Part shown: one piece after another, positions 53,729 to 62,448 of the stretch | Layout of the letters: each line of letters begins with the position of its first letter | Position numbering within the stretch: position 1 is the first letter of the stretch | Assembly: GCF_022758145.1 (NCBI RefSeq) | Contig: NZ_JAJVDH010000002.1 | Span: 310,001 to 374,000 of the forward strand | Reading direction: 5' to 3' | Length of the DNA stretch: 64,000 nucleotides | Origin: Pontibacter vulgaris | Lineage (GTDB): Bacteria; Bacteroidota; Bacteroidia; Cytophagales; Hymenobacteraceae | The notes under the pieces: generated by a model | Database searches by the model: none | What the model was told of the DNA's origin: nothing | Seen by the model: the letters and a program-made list of their open reading frames with translations, nothing else | Position numbers and translations under genes: made by a program

Positions 53729-54584
53729 CAGTTATTATACCTGCGTTTTGTTCTAATATTTCCCGCTCATCCTTTTTAGGATTTTCTACCACATATACAT
53801 AGGAAAGCTTTGCGAAATCAACAGCCAGCTTAACTTTTATAGTATAAAAGCTTTTGTCCAGCTCTTTCTCTACCGAGCTGATAGTGCCGATCATGATGCC
53901 TTCCGGGAAAACGGTGTTAAATCCACTGGTAACAATGGTATCGCCTTTTGTTGGTTTTATGTGTAGCGGAATGTAATCGAGCATGGCCGTGCGGTAATCG
54001 CCACCCGTCCACTTTACGGTACCAAAGGTGTTGTTCTTTTTGATTTTTGCCGATATCAGCATTTGCGAGTGCAGGAGCGAAGTTACAGTAGCATAATGTT
54101 CTGATACTGTTTTTACGCGCCCGATTGCGCCATTAGGTGCTATAACCCCCATGCCTGGTTTAACACCATCAGCAGTGCCGATAGAAAGCGTCAGGTAATT
54201 GTTGGTGCGTCGTACCGAGTTGTTAATTACACGGCCTGCATGCAGGTAAAAAGGTGCTACTGTAGCAGAGTCAACCTTTACATACATGGTATCGGCCAGT
54301 ATAGTAGCGCTATCAGCTTGCTGCTGCAACCTGTAACGTATTATTTCCTGGCGTAACGCGGCATTTTCGCGAGCTAATGTACTGTTTACAGATCCCAGCC
54401 TGAAATAATCTGTCAGGCTGCTCTGGAACTCCAGCACACGCCCCACATAGTTGTTAGCCGAGTTAAAAAACGCCGCTCCCTGGTACGTATTATAACGCAC
54501 AATCAGGAAAACGCACAGTACCTCGAGCAATACGAATATGAGGAACGCACGGAACCGGTAAATAAAAGCAAAAAGATTCCGCAT
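53718..54584 (-). CDS. mreC: Rod shape-determining protein MreC
   Basis: The 288-residue protein has an N-terminal membrane anchor (RAFLIFVLLEVLCVFLIV), a coiled coil (VNSTLARENAALRQEIIRYRL) and the periplasmic two-barrel MreC fold with LTLSIGTADGVKPGMGVIAPNG and VTSGFNTVFPEGIMIGTISSV. It scaffolds the elongasome by binding PBP2. It follows mreB after 9 bp and overlaps mreD. Confidence 0.95.
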   Translation of the reverse strand: MRNLFAFIYRFRAFLIFVLLEVLCVFLIVRYNTYQGAAFFNSANNYVGRVLEFQSSLTDYFRLGSVNSTLARENAALRQEIIRYRLQQQADSATILADTMYVKVDSATVAPFYLHAGRVINNSVRRTNNYLTLSIGTADGVKPGMGVIAPNGAIGRVKTVSEHYATVTSLLHSQMLISAKIKKNNTFGTVKWTGGDYRTAMLDYIPLHIKPTKGDTIVTSGFNTVFPEGIMIGTISSVEKELDKSFYTIKVKLAVDFAKLSYVYVVENPKKDEREILEQNAGIITDEQ

Positions 54585-54593
54585 TTACCCCGG

Positions 54594-55619
54594 TTACGTC
54601 AGCAGTACGTTCTTGAAACCTTCTAAATTCTTGATGGCAGCCCCGGTACCACGCACTACCGCTCTTAACGGATCTTCGGCAATATGGATAGGAAGCTTTG
54701 TTTTGGCAGCCAGACGCTTATCAAAACCTCTTAGCAAGGCGCCACCACCAGTAAGGTGAATGCCATTGTCATAGATATCGGCAGAAAGCTCTGGCGGAGC
54801 AATTTCAAGAGCCTTCAGTACCGCTTCTTCTATTTTAGATACAGATTTGTCCAATGCGATGGCGATCTCCTGGTAAGTGACTTTGATAACTTTAGGAATA
54901 CCTGTCATCAAGTCACGGCCGCGTATCTCATAATCAGCAGGAGGGTTCTCGAGTTCGGTAAGAGCAGAGCCCACTTCAATTTTAATTTTCTCAGCAGAGC
55001 GCTCACCAATCAGCAGGTTATGCTGGCGACGCATATAATCCAGGATATCTTTTGTGAAAACATCACCGGCAATACGGATAGACTGGTCGCAAACTATACC
55101 TGAAAGGGCAACTACAGCAATTTCAGTAGTACCACCCCCGATGTCTACAATCATAGAGCCAATAGGCTGCTCCACATCAATACCTATACCGATAGCAGCT
55201 GCCATTGGCTCCTGTATCATCCATACTTCTTTGGCACCGGCGTGCTGAGCAGAGTCACGTACAGCACGTTTCTCTACTTCGGTAATGCCAGAAGGAATAC
55301 AAATTACCATGCGATGTGATGGCTGGAACAAACGACGACCAGAGTCGATCATTTTGATCATGCCGCGGATCATTTCTTCAGCAGCGTGGAAGTCGGCAAT
55401 TACACCGTCTTTTAAAGGGCGAATGGTACGGATGTTTTCGTGCGTTTTCTCGTGCATCTGCATCGCATTGCGTCCGATAGCTAACACTTTGCCGGTTGTG
55501 CGGTCAACAGCAATGATAGATGGTTCGTCTACCACAATTTTATCATTATGAATGATAAGGGTATTGGCTGTACCCAAATCAATGGCAATATCGCTGGTAA
55601 GAAAATTAAATAGTCCCAT
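54594..55619 (-). CDS. mreB: Actin-like rod shape protein MreB
   Basis: MreB forms membrane filaments that guide side-wall synthesis. The 341-residue protein has the actin phosphate-1 loop SDIAIDLGTANTLI, MVICIPSGITEVEKRAVRDS, phosphate-2 motif SMIVDIGGGTTEIAVVAL and adenosine motif GIHLTGGGALLRGF. It is the first gene of mreB-mreC-mreD-mrdA-rodA. A candidate -7 box lies 73 bp upstream at 55692. Confidence 0.98.
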   Translation of the reverse strand: MGLFNFLTSDIAIDLGTANTLIIHNDKIVVDEPSIIAVDRTTGKVLAIGRNAMQMHEKTHENIRTIRPLKDGVIADFHAAEEMIRGMIKMIDSGRRLFQPSHRMVICIPSGITEVEKRAVRDSAQHAGAKEVWMIQEPMAAAIGIGIDVEQPIGSMIVDIGGGTTEIAVVALSGIVCDQSIRIAGDVFTKDILDYMRRQHNLLIGERSAEKIKIEVGSALTELENPPADYEIRGRDLMTGIPKVIKVTYQEIAIALDKSVSKIEEAVLKALEIAPPELSADIYDNGIHLTGGGALLRGFDKRLAAKTKLPIHIAEDPLRAVVRGTGAAIKNLEGFKNVLLT

Positions 55620-55937
55620 TCTGAAGTTGTAAAGGCGTACAGTAGCCTGTTATATTTTTAATATACAATATTTCTAGTCAAAAACTTGGCGCAAAATTAG
55701 TGAAATTCAGCGGAATTAATAATGCGATTGCCTCATGCATTTCGTGTTTTAAATTATTTTTTTTAAAGTGATCAGTACTTTCAGTACTAACCGCCCCTAA
55801 TAACGTGTTTCTGCTGCTTAAATTGGAATGAGTAAATTTTTTGCTGTCGGGTAATACCAGCAAGAGCAGGAGAAAATTATACTTATACTCCAGTCTGTGC
55901 CGGTTACCGAGTCACAAGTTAGAATAAAGTATAAATA
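55620..55937. other. Leader region of mreB
   Basis: No gene is supported in this gap. A minus-strand TAATTTTG (55692-55699) fits TAnnTTTG at a suitable distance from mreB, but no TTG is seen at -33. A minus-strand frame at 55678-55863 is rejected. AAGTATA words occur near 55927. Confidence 0.5.
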
Positions 55938-55975
55938 AAAACAGCCCCGGCTCAATTATAAACCGGGGCTGTTTT
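55938..55975 (-). terminator. Terminator after purH
   Basis: AAAACAGCCCCGG (55938-55950) pairs with CCGGGGCTGTTTT (55963-55975) around a 12-nt loop, 19 bp beyond the purH stop. An identical flank AATAAAGTATAAAT lies on both sides of the hairpin. Confidence 0.88.
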
Positions 55976-55994
55976 AAAATAAAGTATAAATCTC

Positions 55995-57521
55995 TTAGTG
56001 TTTGAAGTGGCGAACGCCAGTCATTACCATTGCCATGTTGTGGGCATCGCAATAGTCAATCGAATCCTGATCCTTAATAGAGCCGCCTGGCTGCACTACT
56101 GCTTTTATACCTGCTTTATCGGCAATTTCAACACAATCCGGGAAAGGAAAGAAGGCATCAGAAGCCATTACTGTTTTACTCACGTCAAATCCGAAGCTTT
56201 TCGCTTTTTCTATAGCCTGACGCAGGGCATCTACCCTTGAGGTCTGGCCGACACCGCTTGAGAACATCATCTTATCTGTAGCAAAAACAATGGTGTTCGA
56301 CTTGGTGTGCTTGCAAACTTTGGCTGCAAATACCAGCGCTCTTTTTTCTTCTGCGGTTGGTTCGCGTTTGGTAACGGTTTTAAAATCAGCTTCTGTTTCA
56401 GTTGCCAGGTCTTTGTCTTGCTCAATAACGCCGTTCAGTAAAGTTTTGAACAGTTTCTTCGGCAACTCTACATTGTTCTGCTTTAGCAGGATGCGGTTTT
56501 TCTTGCTCTTCAGCAGTTCCAGGGCATCATTATCAAAAGCAGGAGCGATCAATACCTCAAAGAACAACTTGTTCAGTTCCTCTGCTGCAGCCAGATCTAT
56601 AGTTCTGTTTGCGATGATCACACCACCGAAAGCAGATACCGGGTCAGAAGAAAGGGCATTCAGGTAAGCTTCTTTTATAGTTTCGCCGATAGCACAGCCG
56701 CAGGCGTTCGTGTGTTTCAGTATAGCTACAATCGGTTCTTCAAATTCGGCGGCCAGGGCAACGGCAGCATCCATATCTACCAGATTGTTATAGGAAAGCT
56801 GCTTGCCATTTAACTGTTCGAAAAGCTCATCGAGTTTGCCATAAAAAGTGCCTTTCTGGTGCGGGTTCTCGCCGTAGCGCAGCGGAATAGCATCGCGCAC
56901 GCTTTGCTTAAATACTACTTCTTCCTCTTCGCTGCCATTCAGGTAGTTGAAGATATGCGTATCGTAGTGCGACGAAACGTCGAACGCTTTGGCCGCAAAT
57001 CGCTTGCGGTCCTGTAGCAAGGTGCTGCCGCTTCTGGTTTTAAGTAATTCTACTACTTCGTCATACTGCTCGCGCGACGATACGATAAGTACATCTTTGA
57101 AATTTTTAGCAGCCGCACGAATAAGAGAAATTCCACCAATGTCAATTTTTTCAATAATTTCTGCCTCCGATGCGCCAGCTGCAACAGTTTCCTCGAAAGG
57201 GTATAAATCTACTACAACAAGGTCGATTGGTGGAATCTCATATTGTGTTCTTTCAGAAAGATCGCTCTCGTTATCGCGGCGATGAAGTATACCACCGAAA
57301 ACTTTTGGATGAAGTGTTTTTACGCGGCCGCCGAAAATGGATGGATAAGCAGTCAGGTCTTCTACGGCAATTACCTCAGCGCCCTGCTCTTCCAGGAAAG
57401 CTTGTGTGCCGCCTGTTGAGTAGATCGTTACATTATGCTGTTTCAGAAGCTCTACCAGTGGCTCGAGGCGGTCTTTGTAATAAACCGAAATAAGTGCGGA
57501 TTTAATTTGAACAGGTTGCAT
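55995..57521 (-). CDS. purH: Bifunctional AICAR formyltransferase/IMP cyclohydrolase
   Basis: PurH makes the last two steps of IMP synthesis: it formylates AICAR and closes the ring. The 508-residue protein has the N-terminal MGS-like cyclohydrolase domain (IYSTGGTQAFLEEQGAEV, then PSIFGGRVKTLHPKVFGGIL) and the C-terminal transformylase domain (LRYGENPHQKGTFYG, KHTNACGCAIG, DAFFPFPDCVEIA and VVQPGGSIKDQDSI). It follows purN after 21 bp in one operon. Confidence 0.98.
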   Translation of the reverse strand: MQPVQIKSALISVYYKDRLEPLVELLKQHNVTIYSTGGTQAFLEEQGAEVIAVEDLTAYPSIFGGRVKTLHPKVFGGILHRRDNESDLSERTQYEIPPIDLVVVDLYPFEETVAAGASEAEIIEKIDIGGISLIRAAAKNFKDVLIVSSREQYDEVVELLKTRSGSTLLQDRKRFAAKAFDVSSHYDTHIFNYLNGSEEEEVVFKQSVRDAIPLRYGENPHQKGTFYGKLDELFEQLNGKQLSYNNLVDMDAAVALAAEFEEPIVAILKHTNACGCAIGETIKEAYLNALSSDPVSAFGGVIIANRTIDLAAAEELNKLFFEVLIAPAFDNDALELLKSKKNRILLKQNNVELPKKLFKTLLNGVIEQDKDLATETEADFKTVTKREPTAEEKRALVFAAKVCKHTKSNTIVFATDKMMFSSGVGQTSRVDALRQAIEKAKSFGFDVSKTVMASDAFFPFPDCVEIADKAGIKAVVQPGGSIKDQDSIDYCDAHNMAMVMTGVRHFKH

Positions 57522-57542
57522 CTATGGGTTGATTTTTGATTT

Positions 57543-58136
57543 CTATAGTTCGTCTTTCTCAAGTAGTAATTTTTCAACTACTTCAGGCAAGTGTTTGTGC
57601 TCCAACTGCAATACGCGTGCTGCAAGTTCTTCGGGTGTGTCTTCGGGTAAAACAGGGCAGTACTCCTGAAGTATAAATTCACCTTTGTCGTATTCTGCGT
57701 TTACGTGGTGGATGGTAATACCCGATTGTTTATCGCCTGCCTGTACCACGGCAGTATGTACGTTAATGCCGTGCATGCCTTTGCCGCCATACCGGGGCAG
57801 CAGGGCTGGGTGTATGTTAATGATCTTGTTTGGGAAAGTATGCAGGAAATTTTGCGGCACCAGCCACAGAAAGCCAGCCAGCACAATTAAATCAGGATGA
57901 AAGGATTTAACCTGCTCCAGCACTTTTTCAGAGTTGTAAAACTCATCCCTGGAAAACAAAAGAGCCGGGACGTGGTAGGTCTCGGCTCTTTTTAGGGCAT
58001 AGGCTTTCGGGTTGTTGGAGAACAGGGCGGCCACGCGTATTTCAGGGTGGTGCTCGAAGTGCTCGAGCAGGCGTTGGGCATTGCTCCCCGAGCCGGAAGC
58101 GAAAATGACTATATTTTTCTTATCTGGTCGTTTCAA
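57543..58136 (-). CDS. purN: Phosphoribosylglycinamide formyltransferase PurN
   Basis: PurN uses 10-formyltetrahydrofolate to formylate GAR. The 197-residue protein has the nucleotide-binding start IVIFASGSGSNAQRLLEHF, LVLAGFLWLVPQNFL, the catalytic INIHPALLPRYGGKGMHG and HHVNAEYDKGEFI with the conserved Asp. The start codon is TTG (58136); no ATG lies upstream in the frame near it, and an AAGTATA word sits immediately before it. It is the first gene of the purN-purH operon. Confidence 0.95.
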   Translation of the reverse strand: MKRPDKKNIVIFASGSGSNAQRLLEHFEHHPEIRVAALFSNNPKAYALKRAETYHVPALLFSRDEFYNSEKVLEQVKSFHPDLIVLAGFLWLVPQNFLHTFPNKIINIHPALLPRYGGKGMHGINVHTAVVQAGDKQSGITIHHVNAEYDKGEFILQEYCPVLPEDTPEELAARVLQLEHKHLPEVVEKLLLEKDEL

Positions 58137-58161
58137 AAGTATAAGCTTGCTAATGAAGCTG

Positions 58162-58169
58162 CAAATATA
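58162..58169 (-). promoter_or_regulatory. Candidate -7 box for purN-purH
   Basis: Read on the minus strand this is TATATTTG (TAnnTTTG), 25 bp from the TTG start. No TTG is seen at -33. The leader would be about 20 nt long. Confidence 0.45.
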
Positions 58170-58251
58170 GCCGGTTTGCTTATAGTTGCCAGTAAGTAAT
58201 GCAAAACTTATACTTTAAAATCCGACCCTTAAGTTTATTGTAAACTATAAA

Positions 58252-59076
58252 TTACTTCCAGTATTTCTCTATGGCAACAGCTACACCGTCTTCTATACTT
58301 TTAAGTGTAATCTCATTGGCTACAGCTTTTACCTCTTCGCGGGCATTGCCTACAGCTATGCCCATGCCTACGGATTGCAGCATATCAATATCATTGTAGT
58401 TGTCACCAAAGGCCATCACTTCGTGCATGCCTATAGCGTAGCGCGCTTTCAGTAACAGCTCCAGGGCTGTGGCTTTAGAAATGGCACGCGGAGCAATCTC
58501 AAGGTAAGTGTCTTTGGAGCGATAGGCGTGTACGTGGTTAGCAAAATTTTGGGTCAGCTCTTGTTGTAGCGCATCAATCTCATCAGCAGGGCCCATGCAC
58601 ATTACTTTATGTGCCCCGGTTGTTGTTTGGTGCCAACTCTCAAGTATAGGCTGCAACTCAGTTATGTTAGGCGATACTTTTGTAATGCGTTCCTCGCGTT
58701 CTGCCCAGAAATCAGCGGCGGGTGCATACCAGTTATCCTGTTCGTACAGGCTTACGTGTATGTCGGTGTCTTTCGTGAAATCATGGATGGTCTGGCAAAT
58801 AGCAGCCGGTATCTGTACAGAATCCAGTTGAACTGCTTCTGCTTTGCCATCTTCAAAATGAATAACATACCCTCCGTTAAAGCAGATTAGCGGATGGTGC
58901 AGGATGTTGAGTTCCTGCTGCAGGTGGCGCATGGCGCTCGGCATGCGCGAAGATGCCAGGATTACAGGTACGTTTTGGTCTAAACTTTTGAAAGTAGATA
59001 TGGTGCGCTGTGATAGCTGGCGATCACTGTTTAGCAAAGTGCCATCTATATCAGTGCAAATAGCACGGAATTTCAT
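58252..59076 (-). CDS. Cof-type HAD phosphatase
   Basis: The 274-residue protein starts with the HAD motif I CTDIDGTLLNSDRQLS (Asp9, Asp11), has motif II VILASSRMPSAMRHL, motif III Lys in RAISKATALELLLK and motif IV AFGDNYNDIDMLQSVGMGIA. The C2B cap domain lies between about 80 and 190. Members dephosphorylate sugar phosphates or cofactors; the substrate is unknown. The next gene upstream on the same strand starts 335 bp away. Confidence 0.93.
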   Translation of the reverse strand: MKFRAICTDIDGTLLNSDRQLSQRTISTFKSLDQNVPVILASSRMPSAMRHLQQELNILHHPLICFNGGYVIHFEDGKAEAVQLDSVQIPAAICQTIHDFTKDTDIHVSLYEQDNWYAPAADFWAEREERITKVSPNITELQPILESWHQTTTGAHKVMCMGPADEIDALQQELTQNFANHVHAYRSKDTYLEIAPRAISKATALELLLKARYAIGMHEVMAFGDNYNDIDMLQSVGMGIAVGNAREEVKAVANEITLKSIEDGVAVAIEKYWK

Positions 59077-59410
59077 ATTGAGTAACAGTTACTTGTAAAA
59101 AGTGCAAGTTACAAGTATAGATTCAGAATTCTTCTTTTATAACTACAGAATGAGAATTTGTGTGCCGGAAACAGTAAATTAAATCGAAAGAGAAGTATAA
59201 TTTTAAAGTGGTCAGATCAAATTTGATTAAAATTTATACCAGCTATCCCAAGTCGTGTAAAGTTACATTTACCCTGAACTTATAGCATAGAGATAACAGA
59301 ATAAGTATATTTAAGCGTCTTAGGCTGGCTTATCTTGTTTTGCTATAGCTCAAACCGCAAGTATAAACTTTAATTATTGAGTGGTATTAGTAGTAAAGGT
59401 TAAGACCAAT
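59077..59410. other. Spacer with four direct AAGTATA words
   Basis: No gene is supported. AAGTATA lies at 59113-59119, 59193-59199, 59303-59309 and 59359-59365, all in the same orientation. Confidence 0.6.
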
Positions 59411-59908
59411 TTACTGTTTCTTAGCCTTTAATGACCATGTAAACTGAAACTCTGCCACTTTATCTCCGGTTTCGTCTACACCTATACTTGTAGCTACTAC
59501 AGTTACGCCCTCTCCGGTGGCTTTTGTTATGTTTGTTGCTTCTTGTATAAGCTGGCCTTCGTAGCAGCTAAAGGTTATTTTGCCTGTAGCTTTTTTAGTA
59601 AAGCTGGCTTGCATGTTCGTAACCAGCATCGATACAACTGGCGAGGATTTGTAAACATGCATCATGCAGAGTACGCCCGTGGATAATTCAGCTGCCATAC
59701 TTAGGCTGGCAAAGTAAATAGACCGGAATGGGTTTTTATTGAGGTATTTATAAGGTATGGAAACCGATGCATGTTCCCCGGAAACAGATACAACCCGTAA
59801 ACCTGCCAGATATGCCATTGGTAACTTCGAAAGCATAAACAGCCTTAGCTTGGTAGGCGAAGCAACAATATTCCGGAAAACCTCGGCTTGATTTTGTGAT
59901 GAACCCAT
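59411..59908 (-). CDS. DUF4442 (hot-dog fold) protein
   Basis: The 165-residue protein has the DUF4442 pattern of a thioesterase-like hot-dog fold: YLAGLRVVSVSGEHASVSIP, then YLNKNPFRSIYFASLSMAAE, then SFTKKATGKITFSCYEGQL and EFQFTWSLKAKKQ at the end. It has no signal peptide. The family probably binds acyl-CoA or acyl carrier, but its reaction is not established. Confidence 0.85.
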   Translation of the reverse strand: MGSSQNQAEVFRNIVASPTKLRLFMLSKLPMAYLAGLRVVSVSGEHASVSIPYKYLNKNPFRSIYFASLSMAAELSTGVLCMMHVYKSSPVVSMLVTNMQASFTKKATGKITFSCYEGQLIQEATNITKATGEGVTVVATSIGVDETGDKVAEFQFTWSLKAKKQ

Positions 59909-60005
59909 GGCAAGTATACAGTTACAGCAAGTATACTTAAAGATAAAGAAATAGCTCGGAAGTTACTCTAAGCTCCTCGTGGTTTTTAAAACCGGCAAGT
60001 ATAAC

Positions 60006-60428
60006 TCAGGCAATGGCTTCGCAGTTTTTGCACACACCCTGCGCCGAAAAATGCAGGCTGTTAACTTTGTAGCCAGCAGGTAGTTTTATTTCAGGCACAT
60101 GTACTTCGTTCAGGCATAAAGTATGGCCACAGGCGGTGCAGCTAAAATGGATATGGTTATCAAAGTGCTGGTGCTGGCTGCAGGCTTCGTGGCAAAGCGC
60201 ATACTTTACTGCTCCGCTCACATCGTTTATACTATGCAGCAGTCCCTTCTCTTCAAAAGCATACAGGGTGCGGTAAATAGTTACCCTGTCAAAGCGGTCG
60301 CCGAGGAGTTGTTCAAGGTCGGCGTGGGCAAGCGCAAACCTTTTATCTAAAAACAGATGCAGTACTTCTGCCCGGCAACTGGTGTTCCGGAGACCATACT
60401 GTTTCAGCAATTCCTGCGCCTTATTCAT
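60006..60428 (-). CDS. Fur-family transcriptional repressor
   Basis: From the ATG at 60428 (an in-frame TTG at 60452 is less likely) the protein has 140 residues. The winged-helix DNA-binding part (about 1-80) includes RFDRVTIYRTLYAFEEKGLL, and the zinc-binding part has structural Cys pairs at 97/100 (SCTACGH) and 133/136 (CKNC). Whether it senses zinc, iron or peroxide cannot be told. The ubiA-like gene upstream is on the same strand, 72 bp away. Confidence 0.92.
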   Translation of the reverse strand: MNKAQELLKQYGLRNTSCRAEVLHLFLDKRFALAHADLEQLLGDRFDRVTIYRTLYAFEEKGLLHSINDVSGAVKYALCHEACSQHQHFDNHIHFSCTACGHTLCLNEVHVPEIKLPAGYKVNSLHFSAQGVCKNCEAIA

Positions 60429-60500
60429 TTTCTTCACGTTAGCCCACAGCAAGAATACTAATTTTTTTTCAGATAGAAGTATAAAGCAATGGCTTTTGAG

Positions 60501-61346
60501 TTACCGTACCAGCAGCATTGAGAGTATACCGGTAAGCATTATAAACTTGTTCAGGTTGCTGAGGAATGTGAAATCGCGCCGGCGGTCGGCCCGGATCAGT
60601 TTCAGTACCAATCCTATACTTGGCAGCAGCACCAATACCAGCATATATACATCAAAAAAAAGCGGCGTTGCCGGATGAAGTATAACTACAATAACAAAAG
60701 CCTGAAATGTGGCTATAAGCGGGTATAAAACATACTTTGTGGTGCGCAGGCCGGCCACAATAGGTAAGGTTCTGCAGTTAAAAGAAGCGTCGCCTTTCAC
60801 GTCTTCCATGTCTTTGATAATTTCCCGGATAAGCGAGATCAGGAACGCAAATACGGCATACCCAATCGTGATCTTGTTAAGCTTATCATCATATACAGCC
60901 ACCACCAGCAACATAGATGCGGATAACAAAGCAATAGCGATGTTGCCAACCAACAGCATTTTCTTGAGCTGTGCCGAGTAACCCCAAAGCAACAGCACAG
61001 CGCCCAGGTTTATGAGCCCGATAGGCAAGTATAACCAGGCACCGATACTTACCCCTAAAAAAGACAGGAATAAGTGCGCAAACATAGCCCGGCGGCGGCG
61101 TATACTTTTGCCCACTACCATTTTATGCGGCTTGTTAATGGCATCAATCTTTATATCATAATAATCATTGATGATGTAGCCGGCGGCCGCCACACAAACC
61201 GTTGAAAAAGTGAGCAGCGCAAACTCCGGATGCAGCACCATTGCCCACTCTATGCCAGCAGCCAGCAAGCAGGCTTGCACCAATGCCTGACACATTACTA
61301 TAAGCAGCAGGTTCGGGAAACGGACAAGGCTGAGAAAATCTTTCAC
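60501..61346 (-). CDS. UbiA-family prenyltransferase
   Basis: The 281-residue membrane protein has the two Asp-rich motifs of the UbiA family: NDYYDIKIDAINKP (about 60-73) and KDMEDVKGDASF (about 179-190), with about nine membrane segments. Bacteroidota relatives are often annotated geranylgeranylglycerol-phosphate geranylgeranyltransferase. The acceptor is not known here, and a menaquinone- or haem-related role is possible. The start is GTG at 61346; no ATG is nearby in the frame. Confidence 0.88.
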   Translation of the reverse strand: MKDFLSLVRFPNLLLIVMCQALVQACLLAAGIEWAMVLHPEFALLTFSTVCVAAAGYIINDYYDIKIDAINKPHKMVVGKSIRRRRAMFAHLFLSFLGVSIGAWLYLPIGLINLGAVLLLWGYSAQLKKMLLVGNIAIALLSASMLLVVAVYDDKLNKITIGYAVFAFLISLIREIIKDMEDVKGDASFNCRTLPIVAGLRTTKYVLYPLIATFQAFVIVVILHPATPLFFDVYMLVLVLLPSIGLVLKLIRADRRRDFTFLSNLNKFIMLTGILSMLLVR

Positions 61347-61416
61347 GGGGCGGTTAGCTCATGTTGTATTGTAAAGGTAAGGCGCCGGTTTTTGCCGGGC
61401 AACTAATAAGCTGATC

Positions 61417-61453
61417 ACAAAAAAAGCCCCTGGGTTGCAGGGGCTTTTTTTGT
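61417..61453 (-). terminator. Terminator after cspA
   Basis: ACAAAAAAAGCCCCTG (61417-61432) pairs with CAGGGGCTTTTTTTGT (61438-61453) around a 5-nt loop, 18 bp beyond the cspA stop. Seven T follow the stem on either strand, so it may work both ways. Confidence 0.92.
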
Positions 61454-61471
61454 GCGGTTAAATATATCTAC

Positions 61472-61666
61472 TTAGAGTCTCTGTATATTAACTGCGTTTA
61501 CTCCTTTTTTGCCTTCCTGTGTGTCGAAAGCTACGCGGTCGTTCTGCTGGATCTGCAATCCGTTCAAGCCAGTTACATGTACAAAGAAGTCCTCGTTGGT
61601 GTCGTCTTCAGTTATAAACCCAAAACCTTTAGACTCAATAAAGAATTTTACTTTTCCTGTTTTCAT
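61472..61666 (-). CDS. cspA: Cold-shock domain protein
   Basis: The 64-residue single cold-shock domain has the RNA-binding motifs KGFGFI (RNP1, near 13-18) and DFFVHV (RNP2, near 26-31) within MKTGKVKFFIESKGFGFI-type layout. It binds single-stranded RNA or DNA and acts as an RNA chaperone. It is a monocistronic unit with a consensus promoter (61701-61730), a short leader and its own terminator. Confidence 0.97.
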   Translation of the reverse strand: MKTGKVKFFIESKGFGFITEDDTNEDFFVHVTGLNGLQIQQNDRVAFDTQEGKKGVNAVNIQRL

Positions 61667-61700
61667 AAAGATTAAATAATTATTGGTATTAAAAACAGTT

Positions 61701-61730
61701 CAAAGATATTCTTTATTTCTATATATGCAA
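61701..61730 (-). promoter_or_regulatory. Promoter of cspA
   Basis: On the minus strand TTG (61728-61730) is followed after exactly 19 bp by TATCTTTG (61701-61708), the full Bacteroidota promoter. The transcription start would be near 61694, giving a leader of about 28 nt before the ATG at 61666. Confidence 0.92.
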
Positions 61731-61781
61731 ATTTAGTTTAAAAGAAATTTATAATTTAATTACAGAATAGTATAATATTGG

Positions 61782-62279
61782 TTACCATGTATCCTGTTCT
61801 TTCATTATTTTTTCAATCAGGTCTCGTACTGCACCTTTGCCGCCTCCTTTTTCAGAAACGAATGTGCATATTTCCCGGATATCATTGGCTGCATCGGCAG
61901 GGCAGGCGCTTAGGCCACAGCGTTGCAATACTTCCAGGTCAGGCATATCGTCGCCCATATACGCAACTGTAGCCGGGTGCACCCCCTGCATGTATATATA
62001 ATCTTCAAAAACATCTACTTTATCTTCTGCTCCCAAGAATATATCTTCAATATCGAGTTGCTCCAGGCGCAGGCGTACTCCCGGCTCATTTTTGGCAGAT
62101 ATGATAGCTACACGGTATCCTTGTCTTATAGCATGCTTAATGGCAAAACCATCTTTAATGTTGAAGGCACGTACCTGTTCGCCATCGGCAAAACTATACA
62201 GCAGGCCATCAGTAAGCACACCATCTACATCAAAAATGAAGGTGTTAATGCGGGTAAGATCCGGTTGTGTGATTGGCAT
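61782..62279 (-). CDS. kdsC: KdsC-like HAD phosphatase (3-deoxy-manno-octulosonate-8-phosphate phosphatase)
   Basis: The 165-residue protein is a small, cap-less HAD phosphatase with motif I NTFIFDVDGVLTDGLLYS (Asp17, Asp19), motif II VAIISAKNEPGVRLRLEQL, and motif III/IV VAYMGDDMPDLEVLQRCGLS. This matches KdsC, which makes KDO for lipopolysaccharide. Length and sequence fit the family. It lies between cspA and iscX-fdx, with a DUF2520 gene further upstream, a common arrangement in Bacteroidota. Confidence 0.92.
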   Translation of the reverse strand: MPITQPDLTRINTFIFDVDGVLTDGLLYSFADGEQVRAFNIKDGFAIKHAIRQGYRVAIISAKNEPGVRLRLEQLDIEDIFLGAEDKVDVFEDYIYMQGVHPATVAYMGDDMPDLEVLQRCGLSACPADAANDIREICTFVSEKGGGKGAVRDLIEKIMKEQDTW

Positions 62280-62357
62280 AGGAAGTATGGGAAATCGGTA
62301 GATGTTTTACTTATGAGATGATAATTAAGTATGGGCAGTATCGTACTGTTGAAGGAG

Positions 62358-62365
62358 CAAATATA
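62358..62365 (-). promoter_or_regulatory. Candidate -7 box for kdsC
   Basis: On the minus strand this is TATATTTG (TAnnTTTG), 78 bp before the ATG at 62279. No TTG occurs at the expected -33 place. Confidence 0.4.
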
Positions 62366-62387
62366 GCCTGGGGTAAGGGTTAAAGAA

Positions 62388-62414
62388 AAAGGTTCTTTAC
62401 TGGAAAGAACCTTT
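62388..62414 (-). terminator. Terminator after iscX
   Basis: AAAGGTTCTTT (62388-62398) pairs with AAAGAACCTTT (62404-62414) around a 5-nt loop, 34 bp beyond the iscX stop, followed on the minus strand by more T. Confidence 0.8.
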
Positions 62415-62416
62415 AG

Positions 62417-62432
62417 AAGTATAGTTATACTT
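62417..62432. repeat. Inverted AAGTATA pair with a 2-nt gap
   Basis: AAGTATA (62417-62423), GT, TATACTT (62426-62432) form a near-perfect palindrome right beside the iscX terminator. Confidence 0.8.
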
Positions 62433-62448
62433 GCTGCATCAGCAGGTG

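Noticed and set aside
55678..55863. Minus-strand frame of 61 residues upstream of mreB
   Set aside because: It lies in the mreB leader, has no domain, and contains the candidate -7 box.
61472..61666. Cold-shock gene as part of a phage or island
   Set aside because: It has native composition, a consensus promoter and an own terminator, and sits among housekeeping genes.
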